From an uncultured Sphingomonas sp. (GTDB taxonomy: Bacteria > Pseudomonadota > Alphaproteobacteria > Sphingomonadales > Sphingomonadaceae), in assembly GCA_913776045.1 (NCBI GenBank), contig CAJYOI010000020.1:1-64000 (forward strand): DNA of 64,000 nucleotides. The letters run 5' to 3'. Below, piece by piece: positions 57,832-64,000 of the stretch (within the stretch, counting starts at the first letter, position 1; every line of letters starts with the position of its first letter). The notes under the pieces were generated by a model. The model was not told the DNA's origin. It saw only the letters and a program-made list of their open reading frames with translations, and searched no databases. Both the position numbers and the translations under genes were made by a program.

Positions 57832-58829
57832 TGCGCCACACCTTCTTCTGCATCGACGGTCACACGGCGGGCAATCCCGTTCGCCTGGTGGCCGGCGGTG
57901 CGCCCTTGCTGCGGGGCACGACCATGGCCGAGCGGCGGCAGGATTTCCTGGCGCGGTTCGACTGGATCCGCACCGGTCTGTGTTTCGAACCGCGCGGGCA
58001 CGACATGATGTCGGGCGGCTTCCTGTATCCGCCGTGCGGGGCCGATGCCGATGCGGCAATCCTGTTCATCGAAACGTCGGGGTGCCTGCCGATGTGCGGC
58101 CACGGCACGATCGGGATGATCACCTTCGGGCTGGAAAGCGGGCTGATTCAGCCGCGGACACCGGGCAAGCTGGTCATCGAAGTGCCGGCAGGCACGATCG
58201 CGATCGACTATGTCGCCGACCGCAACCGCGTCCATTCGGTTAGAATCCGCAACGTGCCGGCCTATCTGGCGAAGCGCGATTTGGAGATCGACGTGCCGGG
58301 TTTCGGCCCGCTGCGCGTCGATGTGTCCTATGGCGGCAATTACTACGCAATCGTCGAGCCGCAGGGGGCATACACCGGGCTCGACGACCTGGGCGCGGCG
58401 GCGATCATCGACCTGAGCCGACTGATCCGCGAGCGCGTGCAGGCGGTGTACGAACCCGTTCACCCGCTCGAACCCGCCATCCGCGGTGTGACCCATGTGC
58501 TCTGGGCCGACAAGCCAAAGGGCGAGGGCGCCGACGGGCGCAACGCGGTATTCTACGGCGAACGCGCGATCGACCGCAGCCCGTGCGGCACCGGCACCTC
58601 GGCGCGGCTTGCGCACCTGGTCGCGACCGGGCGGCTGGCGGTCGGCGACACCTTCGTCCACGAAAGCTACATCGGCAGCCGCTTCATCGGACGCGTGGAG
58701 GCCGAAGCGATGGTCGGCGACCAGCCCGGCATCATCCCGTCGGTCGAAGGATCGGCGATCGCGACCGGGCACAACACGATCTGGATCGACCGCGAAGACC
58801 CGTTCTGGGCCGGCTTTACGGTCGTCTGA
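57831..58829 (+). CDS. 4-hydroxyproline 2-epimerase (proline racemase superfamily)
   Basis: The 332-residue enzyme carries both catalytic cysteines of racemase/epimerase members: C89 in LPMCGHGTIG and C252 in RSPCGTGTSARL. Dehydratase members replace the first cysteine by threonine, so an epimerase is favoured. IDGHTAGNPVRLV near the start and RFIGRVEAEA near the end are family motifs. It interconverts trans-4-hydroxy-L-proline and cis-4-hydroxy-D-proline. The ATG overlaps the previous stop by one base (TGATG). Confidence 0.88.
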   Translation: MRHTFFCIDGHTAGNPVRLVAGGAPLLRGTTMAERRQDFLARFDWIRTGLCFEPRGHDMMSGGFLYPPCGADADAAILFIETSGCLPMCGHGTIGMITFGLESGLIQPRTPGKLVIEVPAGTIAIDYVADRNRVHSVRIRNVPAYLAKRDLEIDVPGFGPLRVDVSYGGNYYAIVEPQGAYTGLDDLGAAAIIDLSRLIRERVQAVYEPVHPLEPAIRGVTHVLWADKPKGEGADGRNAVFYGERAIDRSPCGTGTSARLAHLVATGRLAVGDTFVHESYIGSRFIGRVEAEAMVGDQPGIIPSVEGSAIATGHNTIWIDREDPFWAGFTVV

Positions 58830-58830
58830 C

Positions 58831-60084
58831 GTGGCTGAGCGGCCGCGAAGCGCGATCGTCGTCGGCAACGGCGTCGTCGGCCTGTCGGTTGCCATCGCGT
58901 TGCAACAGCGCGGTGTCGCGACGACGATCGTCGCACCGGATGCCGACTGGCGCGGTGCGTCCTGGGGCAATGCCGGGCATATCGCGGTCGAACAGGTCGC
59001 GCCGCTCGCCTCGCGCCGGACACTGCGCAGTCTGCCCGCGCGGCTGTTCTTGCGCGGCGGCGCGCTGGCCCTGCCGCCGCGTGACGTCGCCACCTGGCTG
59101 CCGTTCGGGCTGAATTTGCTGCGGGCGAGCGCCCCCGACCGGTTCGAGGCCGGCAAGACGGCACTGTCGGCGCTGCTGGCTACCGCCATGCCGGCGTGGC
59201 GACGGTTGCTCGATACGTCGGGGCGGGGCGACCTGCTGCGCGAGGACGGGCATATCGTCGTGTGGGAAACGCCGGGCAGTGCCGCGCGCGGTCGGGCGGC
59301 GTGGGTCGACAGCGATATCGGCACAGCGAGCCTTCACGACCTGACCGCGGACGAACTGGCCGCGGTCGCCGCGCGCGTGTCGGTGTCGCTTGCCGGCGGT
59401 GTCCGCTTTTCCGGCAGCGGTCAGATCGCCGACCCGGCGGCGCTCGGCGAAGCGCTGGCGGCGATCTTCGCCCGGCTCGGCGGGCGGCGACGGTCGGGGC
59501 GGGCCGCGATGCTGACTCCCACCGAATCCGGCGCCCGCGTCACTCTCGACGGCGGGGGCGCGCTCGATGCCGATGTCGCGGTCGTTGCTGCCGGTGCGGC
59601 GTCCGCGCCGCTGCTGACCCCGCTCGGTCACCACGTCCCCCTGATCGCCGAACGCGGCTATCATCTGGAGGCGGCGCCCGCCGATTGGCCGCGCGGCCTG
59701 CCGCCGGTGGTGTTCGAGGATCGGTCGATGATCCTCACCCGCTTTTCGGGTGCGTTGCGTGCAGCGAGTTTCGTTGAATTCTCGACTGCCGGGCGCGCGC
59801 CCGACCCGCGCAAATGGGCGCGACTGCAGGGGCATCTCGACGCGCTCGGCATCGCCTTCGTCGAGGCGCCGCGTCCGTGGATGGGCGCGCGGCCGACGCT
59901 GCCCGACTATCTGCCGGCGATCGGTCGCAGCCACCGCCATGGCGCCATAGCCTATGGCTTCGGTCACCAGCATCTGGGGCTCACGCTGGCGGCGACGACC
60001 GGCGAATTGCTGGCCAGCTATCTAACTGACGGCAAATCCCATATCGACCTGTCCCCCTACGATGTGGCAAGGTTCGGCCGCTGA
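58831..60084 (+). CDS. FAD-dependent D-amino-acid dehydrogenase, probable D-hydroxyproline dehydrogenase
   Basis: This 417-residue DAO-family flavoprotein has the N-terminal dinucleotide fold AIVVGNGVVGLSVAIALQQRG and the FAD motif WGNAGHIAVEQVAPL near residue 45. The C-terminal MGARPTLPDYLPAIGRS and YGFGHQHLGLTLAATTGEL segments bind FAD. It resembles DadA. In this operon the substrate is inferred to be cis-4-hydroxy-D-proline, giving the pyrroline product used by the deaminase. The start is GTG 58831, one base after the epimerase stop. Confidence 0.85.
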   Translation: MAERPRSAIVVGNGVVGLSVAIALQQRGVATTIVAPDADWRGASWGNAGHIAVEQVAPLASRRTLRSLPARLFLRGGALALPPRDVATWLPFGLNLLRASAPDRFEAGKTALSALLATAMPAWRRLLDTSGRGDLLREDGHIVVWETPGSAARGRAAWVDSDIGTASLHDLTADELAAVAARVSVSLAGGVRFSGSGQIADPAALGEALAAIFARLGGRRRSGRAAMLTPTESGARVTLDGGGALDADVAVVAAGAASAPLLTPLGHHVPLIAERGYHLEAAPADWPRGLPPVVFEDRSMILTRFSGALRAASFVEFSTAGRAPDPRKWARLQGHLDALGIAFVEAPRPWMGARPTLPDYLPAIGRSHRHGAIAYGFGHQHLGLTLAATTGELLASYLTDGKSHIDLSPYDVARFGR

Positions 60085-60151
60085 CGATACGCCTCCCGGT
60101 ATCGCGGCCCGTCAGCGTCGCTGATCGCCGATCCCTTTTCCGGATTGCCTT

Positions 60152-60814
60152 ATGTCTCTAGTCGTCCGCACCCTGTCCGATCGACTCGTCGATATCGTCC
60201 GAGACCGTATCCTCGCCGGTACCGTGCAGGGCAACACCGCGATCCGCCAGGATGCGCTGGCGGCCGAACTGGGCGTCAGCAAGATCCCGCTGCGCGAAGC
60301 GCTGGCCCGGCTGGAGCAGGAAGGGCTGGTCCGCTCGCAGGCCAACCATGGCTTTTTCGTCCGCGAACTGACAGCGGAGGAGGCGGAGGACGTCTATGCA
60401 CTGCGGCTGAAGATCGAGCCCGAAGCCGTCGCGCTGGCCGCCGAACGCGCCGACGACGCCGACCGTGCCCAGGCGGTCGCGGCGCTGGCCGCGCTCGATC
60501 GCGAAACCGAAGCGCGCGACATCCACGTCGGCGCCGCCAACCGCGCCTTCCATATCGCGCTGATCCGTCCTGCCGGCCGGGCGATCACGCTGCAGTTGCT
60601 CGAGCGCCTGCATGTGCTGAGCGAACGCTACGTCAGCAAGCATCTGGAGCCGATCGGCCGCGACCGCCGCGCGAACGACGAACATGCGATGCTGCTTGAG
60701 GCGTGGCTGGCCCGCGACACCGACCGCGTCATGCGCGAAATGCACGAACATATCGGCCATACCCTGGTCGATCTGCGCCGCCAGCTGGCCGCCGCCACCC
60801 AATCGGCCGCCTGA
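60152..60814 (+). CDS. GntR/FCD family transcriptional regulator
   Basis: The 220-residue regulator has a winged-helix domain (LVDIVRDRILAGTVQGNTAI, LAAELGVSKIPLREALARLE, GLVRSQANHGFFVRELTAEE). The FCD effector domain has VYALRLKIEPEAVALAAE and the metal/ligand histidines NRAFHIALIRPAG and DEHAMLLEAW. It follows the hydroxyproline genes on the same strand and probably represses them through the palindrome at 56868-56879. A 6-bp inverted repeat (CGATAC...GTATCG, 60085-60104) lies just upstream and may be a weak terminator or second site. Confidence 0.9.
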   Translation: MSLVVRTLSDRLVDIVRDRILAGTVQGNTAIRQDALAAELGVSKIPLREALARLEQEGLVRSQANHGFFVRELTAEEAEDVYALRLKIEPEAVALAAERADDADRAQAVAALAALDRETEARDIHVGAANRAFHIALIRPAGRAITLQLLERLHVLSERYVSKHLEPIGRDRRANDEHAMLLEAWLARDTDRVMREMHEHIGHTLVDLRRQLAAATQSAA

Positions 60815-60884
60815 CCCGTTCAGCCTTGCGAAAGCCGCCATGGCGCTCTCTCGGTACACAAGCGTAATGACGGGGAGAGTGGGC

Positions 60885-61625
60885 ATGAGATTGGCATTGG
60901 GTTGGGCGCTCGGCGCGACGGCGCTGACGATCGCTACGGCCGCGACCGCGGGCGGGCCGGCGTTGACCGGATTCCAGGCCTTCGCCGCGCGCGGAGAGCT
61001 GCTGGAGGTGCGCAAGCCGCTGTTCATGGACGGCAAGCTGCGCGTCGGTTCGGCGGTCGGCATGGTGAAGCGGCGCGCGCAGGGGCGGACGCAGACCATC
61101 GGCGATGGTTCGGTCGCGTTCAGCGAAACCCGGCGCTTCGGCCGCACGACGTTCGAGGTGACAGGTGCCGAGGTCGGCGGCAAGCTGTCGGGCGTGTGCG
61201 GCTACGACCGGTCGGAGGCGGGCGTCGCCTATGGCCAGGCTACGATCAGCCAACCGGTCGATGCCTTGCGGATGCGCTGCGATTTCCAGCGCGACGGCAA
61301 GCCGATCGGTCACTTGCTGCTCGGCGCGCCGCTCGATCCGCCGCGGCGCTTCCAGCCGACCGCGCGCCGCGGCGAAGTCGTGGTCGGCGAGACGCGCCTC
61401 GCACTGCGGTCGGCGCATGAAATGGGGAAGGGCGGCGTCGCGACGGCCGACCCGATCGGCTATTGGCTCGACGATGCGCAGGGGCTGCCGGTCGCGGCGG
61501 TCGACACCAACGGACTAACCCGCGTCCGCCTGGCGCTGCCGCGTGATCCGGCGCAGCGCGACGCGGCACTGGTCGCGGGCATCGCGATCGCGACCTTCTG
61601 GGACCCCGGCGACACTGACGACTGA
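60885..61625 (+). CDS. Hypothetical exported protein, 246 residues
   Basis: A signal peptide (MRLALGWALGATALTIATAATA) is followed by a beta-rich body with RGELLEVRKPLFMDGKLRVG and LSGVCGYDRSEAGVAYG. The ATG 60885 has GGGAGA upstream. No known domain is recognised. A pair of cysteines could form a disulfide. It follows the GntR gene by 70 bases on the same strand but appears functionally unrelated to hydroxyproline use. Confidence 0.65.
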   Translation: MRLALGWALGATALTIATAATAGGPALTGFQAFAARGELLEVRKPLFMDGKLRVGSAVGMVKRRAQGRTQTIGDGSVAFSETRRFGRTTFEVTGAEVGGKLSGVCGYDRSEAGVAYGQATISQPVDALRMRCDFQRDGKPIGHLLLGAPLDPPRRFQPTARRGEVVVGETRLALRSAHEMGKGGVATADPIGYWLDDAQGLPVAAVDTNGLTRVRLALPRDPAQRDAALVAGIAIATFWDPGDTDD

Positions 61626-61631
61626 CGCCGG

Positions 61632-62150
61632 TCAGTAAGCCGCGTCGTCGACCATATCGAATTCGCGAACCCCGCGCCGGCGCCGCGCCGCCTCGACGCG
61701 CGTGCGCAGTTCCTCGCGGCGCGCGCGGGCGCGATGGACGTCGCGCATCACCAGCGGTTGCGCGCGCGTCGTTTCATCCGACGTGGTCAGCGTCAGCGTG
61801 CCGATGTCGGCCATCTGATTGATCAGGCTGAAATCAATCCGCACGTCCTTGACGCGGTAGAGTTCGACCTCGTCGATCGACTTGTTGATGAGGCCGCGGT
61901 GCAGGATCAGCCGGTCGGCGGTCAGTTCATACTTGGTCGAGCGATCCTCGATCCAGCGCAAGCCGACGATGACCAGCGCGACCGCGGTCAGGATCAGCGG
62001 CCACGTCGGGTTGACCGTCTCGGTCGTCCCGCTCGCCAAGACCGCACCGACGGGTCCTGCCAGGAACAGCAGCACCGTACCCCACCCGGCCAGCGTGCCC
62101 CGCAGCCACCCGCTGGTGGACGAACGGAAGATATCGATCGTCTGTGCCAT
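61632..62150 (-). CDS. PH domain-containing membrane protein
   Basis: This 172-residue protein has two membrane helices (TLAGWGTVLLFLAGPVGAVL and WPLILTAVALVIVGLRW). A bacterial PH (YdbS/YdbT-like) domain follows: KYELTADRLILHRGLINKS, VELYRVKDVRIDFSLI and GTLTLTTSD. A basic tail follows. The function of this family is unknown. The start at 62150 (MAQTIDIF) is chosen because the longer frame adds 25 unrelated residues. Confidence 0.82.
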   Translation of the reverse strand: MAQTIDIFRSSTSGWLRGTLAGWGTVLLFLAGPVGAVLASGTTETVNPTWPLILTAVALVIVGLRWIEDRSTKYELTADRLILHRGLINKSIDEVELYRVKDVRIDFSLINQMADIGTLTLTTSDETTRAQPLVMRDVHRARARREELRTRVEAARRRRGVREFDMVDDAAY

Positions 62151-62244
62151 CACACGGCCCTCCCGCTTCGGACCGTAAAGATGTGCCGGCGCGGCGGCAA
62201 TGGGGGCAGTAAAGCAGGCCGACAATCCGGTACGAAGCCTTACG

Positions 62245-62273
62245 TTGACTCGCTACGAAGCCTATCGTAGCAA
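62245..62273 (+). promoter_or_regulatory. Promoter and BlaI-type operator
   Basis: TTGACT (62245-62250) is 17 bases from a weak -10, TAGCAA (62268-62273). A perfect 7-bp inverted repeat, GCTACGA-6-TCGTAGC (62252-62271), sits exactly between them. TACGAAGCCT recurs 23 bases upstream (62231-62240 and 62254-62263), suggesting two repressor dimers. The predicted start is near the ATG at 62280, with no ribosome binding site. Confidence 0.6.
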
Positions 62274-62279
62274 GCTTTC

Positions 62280-62696
62280 ATGAAGCGCACGCTCACCTTC
62301 CCGAACAGCGACGTGCCGTTACCGACGGAGGCTGAACTCGAAATCCTGGGCGTCGTTTGGGAACAGGGGCGAAGCACGGTCGGCAGCGCGCATTTCGTCC
62401 TGAACGAGCGTCGACCGCGCGGGTATACCACGGTCCTCAAACTCATGCAGATCATGCTCGCCAAAGGCCTGTTCACGCGCATCGACAAGGAGCGGATGCA
62501 TTTCTACCTGCCGACCGTGACCGAGGCGCAGGTGCGTGCCGCTTATGTCACCGAGATCGCCGAGCGGCTGTTCGACGGGTCACTGTTCGGCCTTGCTTCC
62601 TTCGCCTTGAGCCTGACGCCCGAGGATGAGGAGATCGACGATATTCGCGCGGTGCTCGACGCGCATGATGATGGGGCGACGCCCCGGAAGACCTAA
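62280..62696 (+). CDS. BlaI/MecI/CopY family transcriptional repressor
   Basis: This 138-residue repressor has the BlaI winged helix: LPTEAELEILGVVWEQGRST, ERRPRGYTTVLKLMQIMLAK, GLFTRIDKERMHFYLP. A C-terminal dimerisation region follows (SLFGLASFALSLTPEDEEID). In the classical systems a membrane M56 metallopeptidase (BlaR1) triggers its cleavage. Here no M56 gene follows; the next gene, 19 bases on, encodes an exported aspartyl protease. Autoregulation is supported by the dyad within its promoter. Confidence 0.9.
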   Translation: MKRTLTFPNSDVPLPTEAELEILGVVWEQGRSTVGSAHFVLNERRPRGYTTVLKLMQIMLAKGLFTRIDKERMHFYLPTVTEAQVRAAYVTEIAERLFDGSLFGLASFALSLTPEDEEIDDIRAVLDAHDDGATPRKT

Positions 62697-62715
62697 AAGC
62701 AACAAGGGAAGATTT

Positions 62716-63555
62716 ATGAAGGCTTTGCTTATGCTGGGCGCGTTGCTCGGCACCCTTCCGGCTGCGTCATCGGCGCGCGACGCGCAGGTCGTCCCGCTGG
62801 CAATTCACAACGTCAAACAGTTCACGCTCGAGGCCGAGGTTGCGGGAAAGCCGCGCCGTTTCCTGTTCGATACCGGCGAGGGGATCACGATGATCAGTCC
62901 CGCGCTGGCGAAGGAGATCGGGTGCGAGCCGTGGGGCAACGTCACGGCGATCCGCATGACGGGGGACCGGCTCGACCTGCAACGCTGCGACGACGTGCGG
63001 TTCGGCATCGGCTCGGCATCGTTCGTCGCGCCGTCGGTCATCGTCTACGACTTGGGCGAGATCGCGGGAAAGGACGAAGCCCGACTCGATGGCTCGATCG
63101 GACTTGATATCTTTGCGGGGCGCACGATCACGATCGATCTGGCCGAGCGACGAGTGATCGTCGAGACGCCCGCCTCGGTGAAGCGTCGCTTGGTCGGCGC
63201 GGTCGAGGTGCCGCTGCGACTGGTGACGGGGGATTCCGGCGGCCTCGACGTGAACCTCGGCGTCAAGACGCCGCGCGGGCTTGCCTGGATGGAGTTGGAC
63301 ACGGGCAATGCGGGGCCGACGATCTTCGTTTCCGAATGGATGGCGCCGCTGTTCGGGCTCGATCCCACGACCCGCCAGCCGCAGGACGTGACCGTGCGGC
63401 TGGCGTCCGTCGATCTGCAAACGCGTGCGCGTGTCTTTCCGAAAATGATCATGGACGGCAACATCGGCATGCAATTGGTGCGCGATCGGGTCATCACGCT
63501 CGACCTGAAGTCGGGGCGCGCGTGGCTTGCGCCGGTGAAGGCAGCGAAGTCCTGA
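62716..63555 (+). CDS. Exported retropepsin-like aspartyl protease family protein
   Basis: The 279-residue protein starts MKALLMLGALLGTLPAASSA, a signal peptide. It has two aspartyl protease half-motifs, RFLFDTGEGITMIS near residue 50 and WMELDTGNAGPTIFVS near 195. Each is followed by a hydrophobic-hydrophobic-glycine type strand (SIGLDIFAG and GNIGMQLV). This resembles bacterial clan AA proteases. The first DTG is followed by E rather than A/S, and catalysis is not certain. It is in an operon with the BlaI-type repressor and would act in the periplasm. Confidence 0.82.
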   Translation: MKALLMLGALLGTLPAASSARDAQVVPLAIHNVKQFTLEAEVAGKPRRFLFDTGEGITMISPALAKEIGCEPWGNVTAIRMTGDRLDLQRCDDVRFGIGSASFVAPSVIVYDLGEIAGKDEARLDGSIGLDIFAGRTITIDLAERRVIVETPASVKRRLVGAVEVPLRLVTGDSGGLDVNLGVKTPRGLAWMELDTGNAGPTIFVSEWMAPLFGLDPTTRQPQDVTVRLASVDLQTRARVFPKMIMDGNIGMQLVRDRVITLDLKSGRAWLAPVKAAKS

Positions 63556-63747
63556 GCTTGTGCGCCCTTCGCCTCAGACGCCGTGCGACCGACAGCACGA
63601 CCGCGTCCTCTGGTCACATGCCGTCATCCGGGCACCTGCGGCAAAGACGATCGATCTCAACGGGATGCGCGTCGGCGGTCGCCATGCTATATAAGAGTCC
63701 CTACGGAACCGGCCCTGTCGGCCGCGCTCTGGTGTCGAGGTGATGCG

Positions 63748-64000
63748 TTGACCTGGTATGAGAAGCTGTTGCTGGTCGTGGGCATGGTGGTGTTCATGGA
63801 GGTCTTTGCCTGGGCGACGCACAAATATGTCATGCACGGCTGGGGCTGGGGTTGGCACCGGTCGCACCACGAACCGCATGAGGGCGCGTTCGAGCGCAAC
63901 GACCTGTATGCGGTGACCTTCGCGGTCATCGTGATCGGCCTGTTCGTCGCGGGCATGTGGTGGGAACCGGTGTGGTGGATGGCGCTCGGCATCACCGTCT
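63748..64000 (+). CDS. crtZ: Beta-carotene hydroxylase, 5' part only
   Basis: The gene runs off the right edge. Visible residues include the di-iron histidine motifs HKYVMHG and HRSHHEPHEG of CrtZ-type carotene hydroxylases. Membrane helices MVVFMEVFAWAT and VTFAVIVIGLFVAGMWW are also visible. The start is a TTG at 63748 (LTWYEKLLLV) after GAGGTG; the neighbouring ATG runs into a stop after two codons. The enzyme adds hydroxyls to the beta rings of carotenoids, in keeping with yellow-pigmented sphingomonads. The 192 bases upstream hold no gene that I can see; a TATAAG at about 63690 may be a -10 box. Confidence 0.9.
   Translation, partial: MTWYEKLLLVVGMVVFMEVFAWATHKYVMHGWGWGWHRSHHEPHEGAFERNDLYAVTFAVIVIGLFVAGMWWEPVWWMALGITV

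Overview
The window is 64 kb of chromosome from a GC-rich alphaproteobacterium, most likely a Sphingomonas or close sphingomonad. Evidence for this includes a CpdR-type response regulator, a CrtZ carotenoid hydroxylase at the right edge, an alginate-export-type porin, PaoABC-like aldehyde oxidoreductase genes, many small hypothetical proteins of a kind I associate with sphingomonads, and dispersed palindromic repeats between genes. There is no rRNA operon, phage, insertion sequence or CRISPR array. Two tRNAs (Thr-GGT and Val-GAC) are present. Assignments rest on reading motifs and family resemblance; no database search was run.

Layout. 1-5.6 kb: the 5' end of a glycerophosphodiesterase gene, then a molybdenum hydroxylase operon (2Fe-2S, FAD and Mo subunits, XdhC/PaoD-like chaperone, MocA-like nucleotidyltransferase). 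5.7-10.7 kb: a MacA-MacB-NodT tripartite efflux operon on the minus strand. 10.8-13.3 kb: acetyl-CoA synthetase, convergent with a ParDE-like toxin-antitoxin pair whose toxin lacks any standard start codon. 13.4-26.2 kb: MipA-like protein, POT peptide transporter, nitroreductase, a probably leaderless GntR regulator, oligopeptidase B, aminopeptidase P, tRNA-Thr, GH43 glycosidase, an alginate-export-like porin and a DUF4253 protein. 26.4-34.9 kb: rpoC and rpoB.

35.2-43.7 kb: a block of about 9 kb that separates rpoBC from rplJL (43.9-44.8 kb). It carries two paralogous single-pass membrane proteins of a family I cannot name, an alpha-amino-acid ester hydrolase, a two-gene unit with an orphan MbcA/ParS-like (DUF2384) protein, threonine synthase and a beta-lactamase-fold serine hydrolase. 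A terminator follows rplL and a good promoter precedes rpoB, so the two halves of the classical ribosomal protein/RNA polymerase operon look transcriptionally separate. 45-55.5 kb: L,D-transpeptidase, cysteine synthase, DEAD-box helicase, a D-lactate/glycolate-type dehydrogenase, cytochrome b561, a predicted small RNA with an anti-Shine-Dalgarno stretch, N-formylglutamate amidohydrolase, cpdR and tRNA-Val.

55.6-60.8 kb: a probable hydroxyproline utilisation island. An M24 prolidase-like peptidase is divergent from a deaminase/DHDPS-family protein, a 4-hydroxyproline epimerase, a D-amino-acid dehydrogenase and a GntR/FCD regulator. A perfect 12-bp palindrome in the divergent promoter is a likely operator. 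60.9-64 kb: a hypothetical exported protein, a PH-domain membrane protein, a BlaI/MecI-type repressor with an operator inside its promoter followed by an exported aspartyl protease (instead of the usual M56 sensor), and the start of crtZ.

The observations I would follow up first are the split rplJL/rpoBC locus and its cargo, the two-member PPPVVRTVP membrane protein family, the BlaI-aspartyl protease pair, the predicted small RNA, the CTG-start toxin overlapping the acs 3' end, and the hydroxyproline island.
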